Assembly (NCBI RefSeq): GCF_041434935.1 | Contig: NZ_CP107964.1 | Location: forward strand, 5,129,001 to 5,193,000 | DNA from: Kitasatospora sp. NBC_00374 | GTDB taxonomy: Bacteria; Actinomycetota; Actinomycetes; Streptomycetales; Streptomycetaceae | DNA length: 64,000 bases | Direction: 5' to 3' | Shown: in pieces, positions 8,067 to 15,947 of the stretch | Layout: each line of letters begins with the position of its first letter | Position numbering within the stretch: the first letter of the stretch is position 1 | Translations under genes and position numbers: made by a program | The notes under the pieces: model-generated | The model's input: only the letters and a program-made list of their open reading frames with translations | What the model was told of the DNA's origin: nothing | The model's database searches: none

Positions 8067-9743
8067 ATGAGGCTCACCAAGGCAATGCGATGGACAGTGG
8101 TGGCGGCATCCACCGTCCTGGCTGTGGCCGCCTGCAGCAACAACGGGAGCTCCGGTGACGGTGGCGCCAAGCCGACCCAGGCCAACAACGCGCCCGCCAA
8201 GGACGGCGGTACGTTCCGACTGGGCATTGTCGAGCCGACCGCGATCGACCCGTACAACACTCAGGAGTCCGAGGGAACCCTGGTCACCCAGGCCCTGTTC
8301 ACCGGTCTGACCAGCGTCGACGCCGACGGCAAGCTCTCCAACGCGCTGGCCGAGAGCCGCACCCCGAACGACGACTGCAGCGCCTGGTCGTTCAAGATCA
8401 AGAGCGGTACCACCTTCAGCAACGGCGAGCCGGTGGACGCCGAGGCGTTCATCCGCGGCTGGACCCGCGCCGCCGCCAAGGACGCCGCCTCCGACGTCGC
8501 GTACCACATGGCCGAGATCGACGGCTTCGACAAGCTCCAGGACGGCTCCGCCACCACCTTCTCCGGCCTGTCCGCGCCCGACGCCACCACCCTCAACGTC
8601 AAACTCGCCATCAAGGACTGCGAGTTCGACCTGCGGACCTTCCACACCGTGTTCAGCCCGGTGACCAAGGACGCCGGCGCGGCCACCAACAAGACCTACA
8701 ACGACCAGCCGATCGGCAACGGCCCGTTCAAGCTGGACGGCCCCTGGCAGCACAACAGCAAGATCACCCTGGTCCGCAACGACAGCTACGGGCTGACCAA
8801 GGCGCACGTCGACCGGGTCGAGATCTCCATCCTCAACTCGGCCAACGCCGACCAGCTGGAGTACCAGGGCTTCCAGGCCGGCCAGTTCGACTGGGCCCGG
8901 ATGCCCACCGAGCAGCTCGGCGCGGCCAAGGCGGTCTACGAGTCCAAGGGCGAGTTCCTGAACTGGGACGCCAACGGCATGAACTACATCCTGCCGATCA
9001 CCTTCAACGGCCCGCTGAAGAGCAAGGAGGCCCGCGAGGCGGTCTCCTACGCGATCGACCGGGACGCCATCGTCAGCGGTGTGTTCAAGGGCTTCCGCAA
9101 CAAGGCCACCACGCTCGTCCCGCCGGCGTTCAAGGACGCCTACCAGCCGGGCGTCTGCGCCAGCTGCGGCAAGCAGGACAAGGACAAGGCCAAGGAGCTC
9201 GCGGCCAAGGCCGGCCTGACCCCCGGCACCAAGCTGTACTTCGGCTACAACACCGGCGGCGGCCACGACGCCTGGGTCCAGGCCGTGGCGCAGCAGCTGA
9301 AGGAGGTCCTCGGCCTGGACGTCCAGATCGACGGCATCCCGTTCAAGGAGCTGCTGAAGAAGGAGCAGGGCCCGGAGGCCACCGGCCTGTACCGCGCGGC
9401 GTGGGGCGCCGACTACCCGACCCCCGGCAACTTCCTGAACCCGCTGCTGTCCACCTCGGCGATCAACGAGGACCCGGCCACCCACAACGTCCAGGGCGAC
9501 AACCGCGGCCGCTACAGCAACCCGGCCTTCGACGCCCTGCTGGCGAAGGCCACCGGCTCCAAGGACCAGGCCGAGCGCAACAAGCTCTACCAGCAGGCCG
9601 AGAAGCTCGCGATCGGTGAGGACCTGGCGCTGATCCCGCTGTGGAACCGCACCCAGCAGCGGGTGGCCAACACCGACAAGTGGGTCAACCTGTCCTACGA
9701 CTTCAACGAGAACCCGACCCTGTCGAAGGTCTCGCAGAAGTAA
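8067..9743 (+). CDS. Peptide-binding lipoprotein of ABC importer (SBP family 5)
   Basis: 558-residue solute-binding lipoprotein. The signal segment (MRWTVVAASTVLAVAAC) ends in a V-A-A-C lipobox with Cys23 and a short Asn/Ser/Gly linker. Family-5 hallmarks include the GGTFRLG strand near residue 49, the IGNGPFKL segment and the conserved EARE/AIDR helix near the middle. It is much less similar to the lipoprotein at 1885 than the neighbouring ATPases are to each other, so the two importers probably bind different peptides. First gene of the third importer operon. Confidence 0.93.
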   Translation: MRLTKAMRWTVVAASTVLAVAACSNNGSSGDGGAKPTQANNAPAKDGGTFRLGIVEPTAIDPYNTQESEGTLVTQALFTGLTSVDADGKLSNALAESRTPNDDCSAWSFKIKSGTTFSNGEPVDAEAFIRGWTRAAAKDAASDVAYHMAEIDGFDKLQDGSATTFSGLSAPDATTLNVKLAIKDCEFDLRTFHTVFSPVTKDAGAATNKTYNDQPIGNGPFKLDGPWQHNSKITLVRNDSYGLTKAHVDRVEISILNSANADQLEYQGFQAGQFDWARMPTEQLGAAKAVYESKGEFLNWDANGMNYILPITFNGPLKSKEAREAVSYAIDRDAIVSGVFKGFRNKATTLVPPAFKDAYQPGVCASCGKQDKDKAKELAAKAGLTPGTKLYFGYNTGGGHDAWVQAVAQQLKEVLGLDVQIDGIPFKELLKKEQGPEATGLYRAAWGADYPTPGNFLNPLLSTSAINEDPATHNVQGDNRGRYSNPAFDALLAKATGSKDQAERNKLYQQAEKLAIGEDLALIPLWNRTQQRVANTDKWVNLSYDFNENPTLSKVSQK

Positions 9744-9802
9744 CCGGCCCTTCGCACCAGGCGCAGCCCGTTCCTCGATCCGTACGGAAATCCCACCGCC
9801 GT

Positions 9803-9829
9803 CGGCCCTGCCTCGACCAGGCAGGGCCG
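9803..9829 (+). terminator. Hairpin between binding-protein and permease genes
   Basis: Perfect 11-bp stem (9803-9813 with 9819-9829) and a 5-base loop in the 169-base gap after the lipoprotein gene. It occupies the same place as the hairpin at 3525 in the sister operon, which suggests a shared role in setting binding-protein versus permease expression. Confidence 0.65.
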
Positions 9830-9912
9830 TCGGTCCACCGTGCCCGCCCGACCCGGCGGAGCGCAGGGGTGGGCGACGCCTATCTGCCGCAACCACACAG
9901 AGAGGCAATTCC

Positions 9913-10842
9913 ATGGGCAGATATCTCCTGCGAAGGCTCGGCCAGATGGTGTTCGTGCTGCTCGGCGCGACGCTGATCCTGTTCGCCTGCCTGTTCGTCA
10001 TCCCCGGGGACCCGGTCGGATCGCTGGGCGGCAGCGAGCGCGCCCGCGACCCCGCCGTGGTCAAGCAGCTGCGTGAGCAGTACGGGCTCGACAAGCCGCT
10101 GATCGTCCAGTACGGCACGTACGTGGGCAAGCTGGTCCAGGGCGACATGGGCGAGGACTACACCCAGCGCCGTCAGGTCTCCGAGATCCTGATGCCCAAG
10201 CTGGTCAACACCTCCAAGCTCGCGGTCGCCGCGATGGCCATCGACGTCCTGCTGGGCGCGGCCGTCGGAACGCTCGCGGCGCTCAAGCGGTACTCGTTCC
10301 TGGACACCGTCGTCACGCTGGTCACCACCCTGCTGGTCGGGTTCCCGACCTTCGTGATCGGCATGCTGATGCTCAACCTCTTCGCCGTGCAGCTCAAATG
10401 GGTGCCGGTGATCGGTGATCCGAGCGATCCCGTCCAGCTGATCCTGCCCTCCGTGACGCTGGCCATCATCGACGCGGCCCTGGTCGCCCGGCTGATGCGC
10501 GGCACCATGCTGGAGGTCCTGCGGGCCGACTACGTCAAGACGGCGATCGCCAAGGGCGTCCCCAAGCGGCAGGTGCTGCTCAAGCACGTGATGCGCAACT
10601 CGGTGATCCCGGTGGTCACGTACATCGGCATCTCGTTCGGCGGCCTGATGGGCGGCGCGATCATCACCGAGACCATCTTCAACTGGGACGGCGTCGGCAT
10701 GGCGATGTCCACCGCGATCCAGCAGCAGAACAACCCGATCGTGGTGGCGGTGGCCACCTGGACGGTGGCGATCTTCGTGCTGCTCAACCTGCTGGTGGAC
10801 CTGCTGTACGCGATGCTCGACCCCCGCATCAGGCTGAGCTGA
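9913..10842 (+). CDS. Peptide ABC importer permease, DppB/OppB type
   Basis: 309-residue inner-membrane permease, beginning MGRYLLRRL with the first helix at about residues 10-28. BPD_transp_1 helices follow, and the EAA-type loop reads IAKGVPKRQVLLKHVMRNS. GAGAGG precedes ATG 9913. The GDPVGSLGG segment after the first helix corresponds to the GDPIAAMYG segment of the paralogue at 3603. It is followed 10 bases later by the C-type permease. Confidence 0.95.
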   Translation: MGRYLLRRLGQMVFVLLGATLILFACLFVIPGDPVGSLGGSERARDPAVVKQLREQYGLDKPLIVQYGTYVGKLVQGDMGEDYTQRRQVSEILMPKLVNTSKLAVAAMAIDVLLGAAVGTLAALKRYSFLDTVVTLVTTLLVGFPTFVIGMLMLNLFAVQLKWVPVIGDPSDPVQLILPSVTLAIIDAALVARLMRGTMLEVLRADYVKTAIAKGVPKRQVLLKHVMRNSVIPVVTYIGISFGGLMGGAIITETIFNWDGVGMAMSTAIQQQNNPIVVAVATWTVAIFVLLNLLVDLLYAMLDPRIRLS

Positions 10843-10852
10843 GGGCGCCAAC

Positions 10853-11779
10853 ATGACTGACGAGACAACAACCGCCGAGCTGAAGAAGGACGTTCCCGCG
10901 CAGCGCGGCTCCACCGAGGGCGCCGAGCCGGCCGTCAAGGTGGTCAAGGAGTGGCAGGAGATCTGGCACCGCTTCGCCGCCAACCGGCTCGCCCTGGTCG
11001 GGCTGGTGCTGGTGGTGGGCCTGCTGGTCACCGCGGCCTTCGCCCCCTGGATCGCACCGTACGACCCGCTCAAGCAGAACCTCATGAACACCCTCCAGCA
11101 GCCCACCGCCGAGCACCTGTTCGGCACCGACATCCTCGGCCGCGACCAGCTGTCCCGGGTCATCTACGGGGCCCGGATCGCGGTCTTCGTGGGTCTGGTG
11201 TCGATCATCCTGACCCTGGTGATCGGCATCGTGCTGGGCGCGATAGCCGGCTACTTCGGCCGGTTCTACGACACGCTGGTGATGCGGACCGCGGACGTCT
11301 TCTTCGCCTTCCCGCTGCTGATCGGCTCGATCATCATCATCACCGTCACCGGGCGCGGCGTCTGGCCGGTGGTGCTGTCACTGGCGATCTTCGGATGGGC
11401 CACCGTCGCGCGCCTGCTGCGCAGTTCGGTGCTGTCCGCCCGGGAGATGGACTACGTGCACGCGGCCCGCGCGCTGGGCGCCGGGCACCTGCGGGTGATC
11501 ATGCGGCACATCCTGCCCAACTCGATCGCGCCGGTGATCATCTTCGGCACCTTCAACGTCGGACTCGCGGTGGTCGCCGAGGCCGCGCTGTCCTACCTCG
11601 GTGTGGGCGTCAGCCCCGAGGTCCCCGAGTGGGGCAACATGCTCGCCTCGGGCCGGGGCTTCATCGGCGTGTACGACTACATGTGGACCCTGCCCTCGCT
11701 CGCGGTGGTGCTCACCTCGCTGGGCTTCATCTTCGTCGGCGACGGGGTCCGCGACGCTCTCGACCCGAAGCTGCGGTGA
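10853..11779 (+). CDS. Peptide ABC importer permease, DppC/OppC type
   Basis: 308-residue permease with a hydrophilic Lys/Glu-rich N-terminus, an OppC_N helix (LVGLVLVVGLLVTAAFAPW) and a BPD_transp_1 domain whose EAA loop contains ARALGAGHLRVIMRHILPN. The segment HLFGTDILGRDQLSR is the classic DppC signature after the first helix. It is shorter at the N-terminus than the paralogue at 4522. It ends immediately before the D-type ATPase. Confidence 0.95.
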   Translation: MTDETTTAELKKDVPAQRGSTEGAEPAVKVVKEWQEIWHRFAANRLALVGLVLVVGLLVTAAFAPWIAPYDPLKQNLMNTLQQPTAEHLFGTDILGRDQLSRVIYGARIAVFVGLVSIILTLVIGIVLGAIAGYFGRFYDTLVMRTADVFFAFPLLIGSIIIITVTGRGVWPVVLSLAIFGWATVARLLRSSVLSAREMDYVHAARALGAGHLRVIMRHILPNSIAPVIIFGTFNVGLAVVAEAALSYLGVGVSPEVPEWGNMLASGRGFIGVYDYMWTLPSLAVVLTSLGFIFVGDGVRDALDPKLR

Positions 11780-11784
11780 GCGAC

Positions 11785-12882
11785 ATGACGAGCACGGACG
11801 CGACGCGGAGCGGGAGCGGCAAAGCGATGGACAAGGCAGTACAGGACGGCCCGGCCGTGGAACTGCGGCAGGACGGCGCCGAGCCGGCCCTGCTCCAGGT
11901 CGACGACCTGCAGGTCGAGTTCGTGACCCGGGACGGCATCGCCCGGGCGGTGAACGGCGTCAGCTACAGCGTCGGCGCGGGGGAGACCCTGGCGGTGCTG
12001 GGCGAGTCCGGATCGGGCAAGTCGGTGACCGCACAGGCGATCATGGGCATCCTGGACACCCCGCCCGGCCGGATCAGCGGCGGCCGGGTGCTCTACAAGG
12101 GTGAGGACCTGCTCACCATGCCGGAGGAACGGCGCCGGTCGATCCGCGGCCGGAAGATCGCGATGATCTTCCAGGACGCGCTGTCGGCGCTCAACCCCGT
12201 CTTCTCGGTGGGCTGGCAGCTCGGTGAGGTCTTCCGGGTGCACGAGGGGATGTCCAAGAAGGACTCCCTGGCCAAGGCCGTGGAGCTGATGGACCGGGTG
12301 CGGATCCCGGCCGCCAGGCAGCGGGTCACCGACTACCCGCACCAGTTCTCCGGCGGTATGCGTCAGCGCATCATGATCGCGATGGCGCTGGCCCTGGGAC
12401 CCGACCTGATCATCGCGGACGAGCCCACCACCGCGCTGGACGTCACCGTCCAGGCGCAGGTGATGGACCTGCTCGCCGAGCTGCAGGCCGAGTACCGGAT
12501 GGGCCTGATCCTGATCACCCACGACCTCGGCGTGGTCGCCGACGTCGCGGACAAGATCGCCGTGATGTACGCCGGCCGGATCGTCGAGACCGCCCCCGTC
12601 CACGAGCTCTACGGCAACCCGGCGCACCCCTACACCAAGGGCCTGCTCCGCTCCATCCCGCGGCTGGACCAGAAGGGCCAGGACCTGTACGCCATCCAGG
12701 GCCTGCCCCCGAGCCTGCTGCACCTGCCGACGGGCTGCTCCTTCAACCCGCGCTGCGAGCAGGCCACCGACCTCTGCCGGAGCGACCGGCCGCTGCTGCA
12801 GCCCGTACTGGACGAGGACGGCGGCGAGCTCGCGGGCCGCCGCAGCGCCTGCCACTTCTGGAAGGAGACCCTCCGTGGCTGA
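11785..12882 (+). CDS. Peptide ABC importer ATPase, DppD/OppD type
   Basis: 365 residues from ATG 11785. GTG 11776, overlapping the permease stop as GTGA, is an alternative that adds three residues. An N-terminal extension of about 30 residues precedes the ABC domain. Walker A GESGSGKS, Q-loop IFQDALSALNP, signature FSGGMRQR, Walker B LIIADEPTTALD and the C-terminal cysteines (CSFNPRC, LCR, SACHFW) are present. From about 12340 to 12620 the DNA is almost the same as in the paralogues at 5535 and at the left edge, although the first third differs. It overlaps the F-type ATPase by 8 bp. Confidence 0.94.
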   Translation: MTSTDATRSGSGKAMDKAVQDGPAVELRQDGAEPALLQVDDLQVEFVTRDGIARAVNGVSYSVGAGETLAVLGESGSGKSVTAQAIMGILDTPPGRISGGRVLYKGEDLLTMPEERRRSIRGRKIAMIFQDALSALNPVFSVGWQLGEVFRVHEGMSKKDSLAKAVELMDRVRIPAARQRVTDYPHQFSGGMRQRIMIAMALALGPDLIIADEPTTALDVTVQAQVMDLLAELQAEYRMGLILITHDLGVVADVADKIAVMYAGRIVETAPVHELYGNPAHPYTKGLLRSIPRLDQKGQDLYAIQGLPPSLLHLPTGCSFNPRCEQATDLCRSDRPLLQPVLDEDGGELAGRRSACHFWKETLRG

Positions 12883-13891
12883 GCCCATTCTGGAGGTCCG
12901 GAACCTGGTCAAGCACTTCCCGCTGACCCAGGGGATCCTCTTCAAGCGGAAGATCGGCGCGGTGCAGGCGGTCGACGGCGTGACCCTCACCCTGCACAAG
13001 GGCGAGACGCTGGGCATCGTCGGCGAGTCGGGCTGCGGCAAGTCGACGCTGGCCAAGGTGCTGATGAACCTGGAGCGGGCCACCGCCGGCGAGGTGCTGT
13101 TCAAGGGCGAGGACATCAGCCGGCTGAGCGGCCGTGCGCTGCGGGCCGTGCGCCGCAACATCCAGATGGTGTTCCAGGACCCGTACACCTCGCTCAACCC
13201 GCGGATGACGGTCGGCGACATCATCGGTGAGCCGTACGAGATCCATCCGGAGGTGGCGCCCAAGGGCGACCGCCGCAAGGCCGTCCAGGACCTGCTGGAC
13301 GTGGTGGGTCTGAACCCGGAGTACATCAACCGGTACCCGCACCAGTTCTCCGGCGGGCAGCGCCAGCGCATCGGCATCGCCCGCGGCCTCGCGCTCAAGC
13401 CGGAGATCATCATCTGCGACGAGCCGGTCTCCGCGCTCGACGTGTCGGTGCAGGCGCAGGTGATCAACCTGCTGGACCAGCTGCAGACCGAGTTCGACCT
13501 GTCGTACATGTTCATCGCGCACGACCTCTCCATCGTCCGGCACATCTCCGACCGGGTCGGCGTGATGTACCTGGGCAAGATGGTCGAGATCGGCACCGAG
13601 GAGCAGATCTACGAGCACGCCACCCACCCGTACACCCAGGCACTGCTGTCCGCGGTGCCGGTGCCCGACCCGACCGGCCGCGAGTCCCGGGACCGGATCG
13701 TGCTGGTGGGCGACGTGCCCTCGCCGGCCAACCCGCCCTCCGGGTGCCGGTTCCGCACCCGGTGCTGGAAGGCCGAGGAGCGCTGCGCGACCGAGGCGCC
13801 GCTGCTCGCCGTCCCGCAGGTGCTGAGCGGCCCGGCCGCGCACGACTCGGCCTGCCACTTCGCCGAGGTGCGGCAGCCGACGGCGGCCTGA
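12875..13891 (+). CDS. Peptide ABC importer ATPase, DppF/OppF type
   Basis: 338 residues from GTG 12875, within the end of the D-type ATPase and with AAGGAG upstream. It carries Walker A GESGCGKST, Q-loop VFQDPY, signature FSGGQRQR, Walker B IICDEPVSALD, an H-loop His and the four-cysteine C-terminus. Its C-terminal third (GRESRDRIV through SGPAAHDSACHFAEV) matches the ATPase at 700 more closely than the one at 6577. The ATPase genes therefore look like mosaics of each other. Last gene of the third operon. Confidence 0.95.
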   Translation: MAEPILEVRNLVKHFPLTQGILFKRKIGAVQAVDGVTLTLHKGETLGIVGESGCGKSTLAKVLMNLERATAGEVLFKGEDISRLSGRALRAVRRNIQMVFQDPYTSLNPRMTVGDIIGEPYEIHPEVAPKGDRRKAVQDLLDVVGLNPEYINRYPHQFSGGQRQRIGIARGLALKPEIIICDEPVSALDVSVQAQVINLLDQLQTEFDLSYMFIAHDLSIVRHISDRVGVMYLGKMVEIGTEEQIYEHATHPYTQALLSAVPVPDPTGRESRDRIVLVGDVPSPANPPSGCRFRTRCWKAEERCATEAPLLAVPQVLSGPAAHDSACHFAEVRQPTAA

Positions 13892-13913
13892 GCGGCCGCC
13901 TGAGACGCACGGA

Positions 13914-13950
13914 GGGCGGGCCCCGGGGAACACTTCCCCGGGGCCCGCCC
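13914..13950 (+). terminator. Terminator hairpin after third importer operon
   Basis: Perfect 17-bp stem (13914-13930 with 13934-13950), 3-base loop, followed by TTTCGG. It lies 22 bases after the last ATPase stop. Confidence 0.88.
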
Positions 13951-14030
13951 TTTCGGCGTGCTGGGCGGCCTGTGGGCCCGGCGCGCAGGCCTCGGGAGGA
14001 AGGCGGCGGCGCGGGCCTCTCGGAACGGCG

Positions 14031-14074
14031 GACGGGGCGGGCGCCGGGGAGGTCTCCCCGGGGCCCGCCCCGTC
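14031..14074 (-). terminator. Terminator hairpin for the convergent importer operon
   Basis: 20-bp stem with a single mismatch (14031-14050 with 14055-14074) and a 4-base loop, 34 bases beyond the stop of the minus-strand lipoprotein gene. With the hairpin at 13914 it insulates two converging operons. Its core sequence resembles the 13914 hairpin. Confidence 0.82.
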
Positions 14075-14108
14075 AGGTACCGATCGGTGGATCAGTGCCG
14101 AGCAGGTG

Positions 14109-15812
14109 TCACTTGGTGAAGCCGATGTTCTCGTAGATGTAGTCCGAGAGGCCCGGGGCGCCGAGGTTGGCGACGTTCTTCTTCACACCGTAGATCGCGG
14201 GACGCTGGTACAGGGTGACCAGGGCGGCGACCTTCCAGGCCTCCGCGTCGGCCTTGTTGATCGCGGCGGTCGCGGCGTCGGTGGTCTGGGCCTTGCCGGC
14301 GTCCTCCATCGCCTTGTCCAGCTCGGGGCTGCCGACCTGGCTGTAGTTGGAGGCGCCGTCGCTCTTGAAGTTACCGGTCGAGGAGCTGGCCGGGAACGGG
14401 GTGCCGATGAGCGAGAAGGCGGTCATGTCGAAGTCGAACTTGTAGATGTACTTGTCGAAGAACTCGTTCGACGGGGCGGTGAAGATGGTCACCTTGATGC
14501 CGACCTGCTGCAGCATCTGGGTGAGCATCGAGCCCTCGTTGGTGGCCACGGTCACGCCCGCCGGGATGACGAACTTGAGCGCGAGCTCCTTGCCGTCCTT
14601 CTTGCGGACGTCGCCCTCGAGCTTCCAGCCCGCCTCGTCCAGCATCTTCTTGGCAGCCTCGGGGTCGAACTTGCTCAGACCGTCCGAGTTGTCCTTGTAA
14701 CCGTTCTGGTTCGGCACCAGGAAGTGGTTGTTCATCGCCGCGGCCGGCCAGCCGAGACCGTTCAGGTCCGACTTGGCGATGGTCTCGCGGTCGATCGCCT
14801 TGAAGATGGCCTGACGGACCTTGGCGTCGGTCAGCATCGGGGACTTGCCGTTGAGCATGAAGTGGCGGAAGTTCGGGCCGCCGGCCTCGCGGACCTCGCC
14901 GTCCGGGGTCGCCTGGATCTGCTTGAAGCCGGAGGCGTCCGGGCCGTTGTTGTAGAAGTCGATCTCACCGTTCTGGAACGCCTGCGGCATGGTGTTGGTG
15001 TCCATGGCCTTGTAGACGATCTTCTCCAGCAGCGGCTTCTGGCCCCACCAGTTGGGGTCGGCCACCACGGTGACGGTCTTCGCGGTCTGGTCGATCTTGT
15101 CCAGCTTGAACGGACCGGCGGTGACCGGGATCTTGTCCGCGTAGGCCGTGTTGAACAGCTCCGGGGTGGCGACCTGGCTGGCCGGGAAGAGCGGCGCGTT
15201 GGCGGCGTTGTTGAACAGCGCCTGCCACTCCGAGAACGGAGCCTTGAAGGTCATGACCGCCTGGTAGTCGTCAGCACCCTTGACGACGCTCTCGACCTGG
15301 TCGAAACCGGTGGTCGAGGTGGCCTTGAAGTCGGGGTTGCTGCCGTTCTGGGCCTTCCAGTTGGCCTCGATGTCCTTCCAGGTGATCGCGGCGCCGTCGG
15401 ACCACTTCGCCTTCGGGTTGAGGGTCCAGGTGACGACCTGCTTGCCGTCCTTGGTCTCCGCCTTGGCGTCGAGCAGGTAGTCCTTGTTCACGGTCTGGAC
15501 GCCACCGGCGTCGGAACGCCAGAAGGTCGGCATGAGCGCCTTCATGACATCCGTCGTGGAGACCTCGTTGCCGTCGGCCTCCAGCGGGCTCCACTGCGAG
15601 GAGAGCTGGTCGATCGCCCAGTTGAGGGTGCCGCCCTGCTTCAGGTCCGCGCGGTCCTTCTCGTTGATGGCCCGCTGGGTCATCTTCGGGGCCTCGGACT
15701 TGGCGGGAGCGGCGTCCCCGCCACCCGACTTGCTGCTGGAGCAGGCCGTGAGGGAGAGCGAGGCGGCGGCGATGGTGGCGACCAGCGCGACCGGGATCCG
15801 GGTGTGCTTCAA
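14109..15812 (-). CDS. Peptide-binding lipoprotein of ABC importer (SBP family 5)
   Basis: 567-residue solute-binding lipoprotein. The start is taken as TTG 15812: AGGGGGA lies 6 bases upstream, and translation from there gives a clean signal peptide (KHTRIPVALVATIAAASLSLTAC) with lipid-anchored Cys24. Frames further upstream add a non-signal stretch with no start codon near a ribosome site. Family-5 features include GGTLNWAID near the mature N-terminus and the QAIFKAIDRE helix. Unusually, it is the last gene of its operon (permeases first). It is very different from the two plus-strand lipoproteins. Confidence 0.92.
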   Translation of the reverse strand: MKHTRIPVALVATIAAASLSLTACSSSKSGGGDAAPAKSEAPKMTQRAINEKDRADLKQGGTLNWAIDQLSSQWSPLEADGNEVSTTDVMKALMPTFWRSDAGGVQTVNKDYLLDAKAETKDGKQVVTWTLNPKAKWSDGAAITWKDIEANWKAQNGSNPDFKATSTTGFDQVESVVKGADDYQAVMTFKAPFSEWQALFNNAANAPLFPASQVATPELFNTAYADKIPVTAGPFKLDKIDQTAKTVTVVADPNWWGQKPLLEKIVYKAMDTNTMPQAFQNGEIDFYNNGPDASGFKQIQATPDGEVREAGGPNFRHFMLNGKSPMLTDAKVRQAIFKAIDRETIAKSDLNGLGWPAAAMNNHFLVPNQNGYKDNSDGLSKFDPEAAKKMLDEAGWKLEGDVRKKDGKELALKFVIPAGVTVATNEGSMLTQMLQQVGIKVTIFTAPSNEFFDKYIYKFDFDMTAFSLIGTPFPASSSTGNFKSDGASNYSQVGSPELDKAMEDAGKAQTTDAATAAINKADAEAWKVAALVTLYQRPAIYGVKKNVANLGAPGLSDYIYENIGFTK

Positions 15813-15947
15813 GGGAATTCCCCCTGTGGTAACGGAACGGGTGAGTAAAGCCCAGCGGGGCCGCCGGAGCGGATGGTGCTGGAGGGTTGGCAATGCGGCC
15901 GTGCGGTGGGGCGGGAAGCGCCTGTCAAGCGGCGCAGCTCGTGGGGG

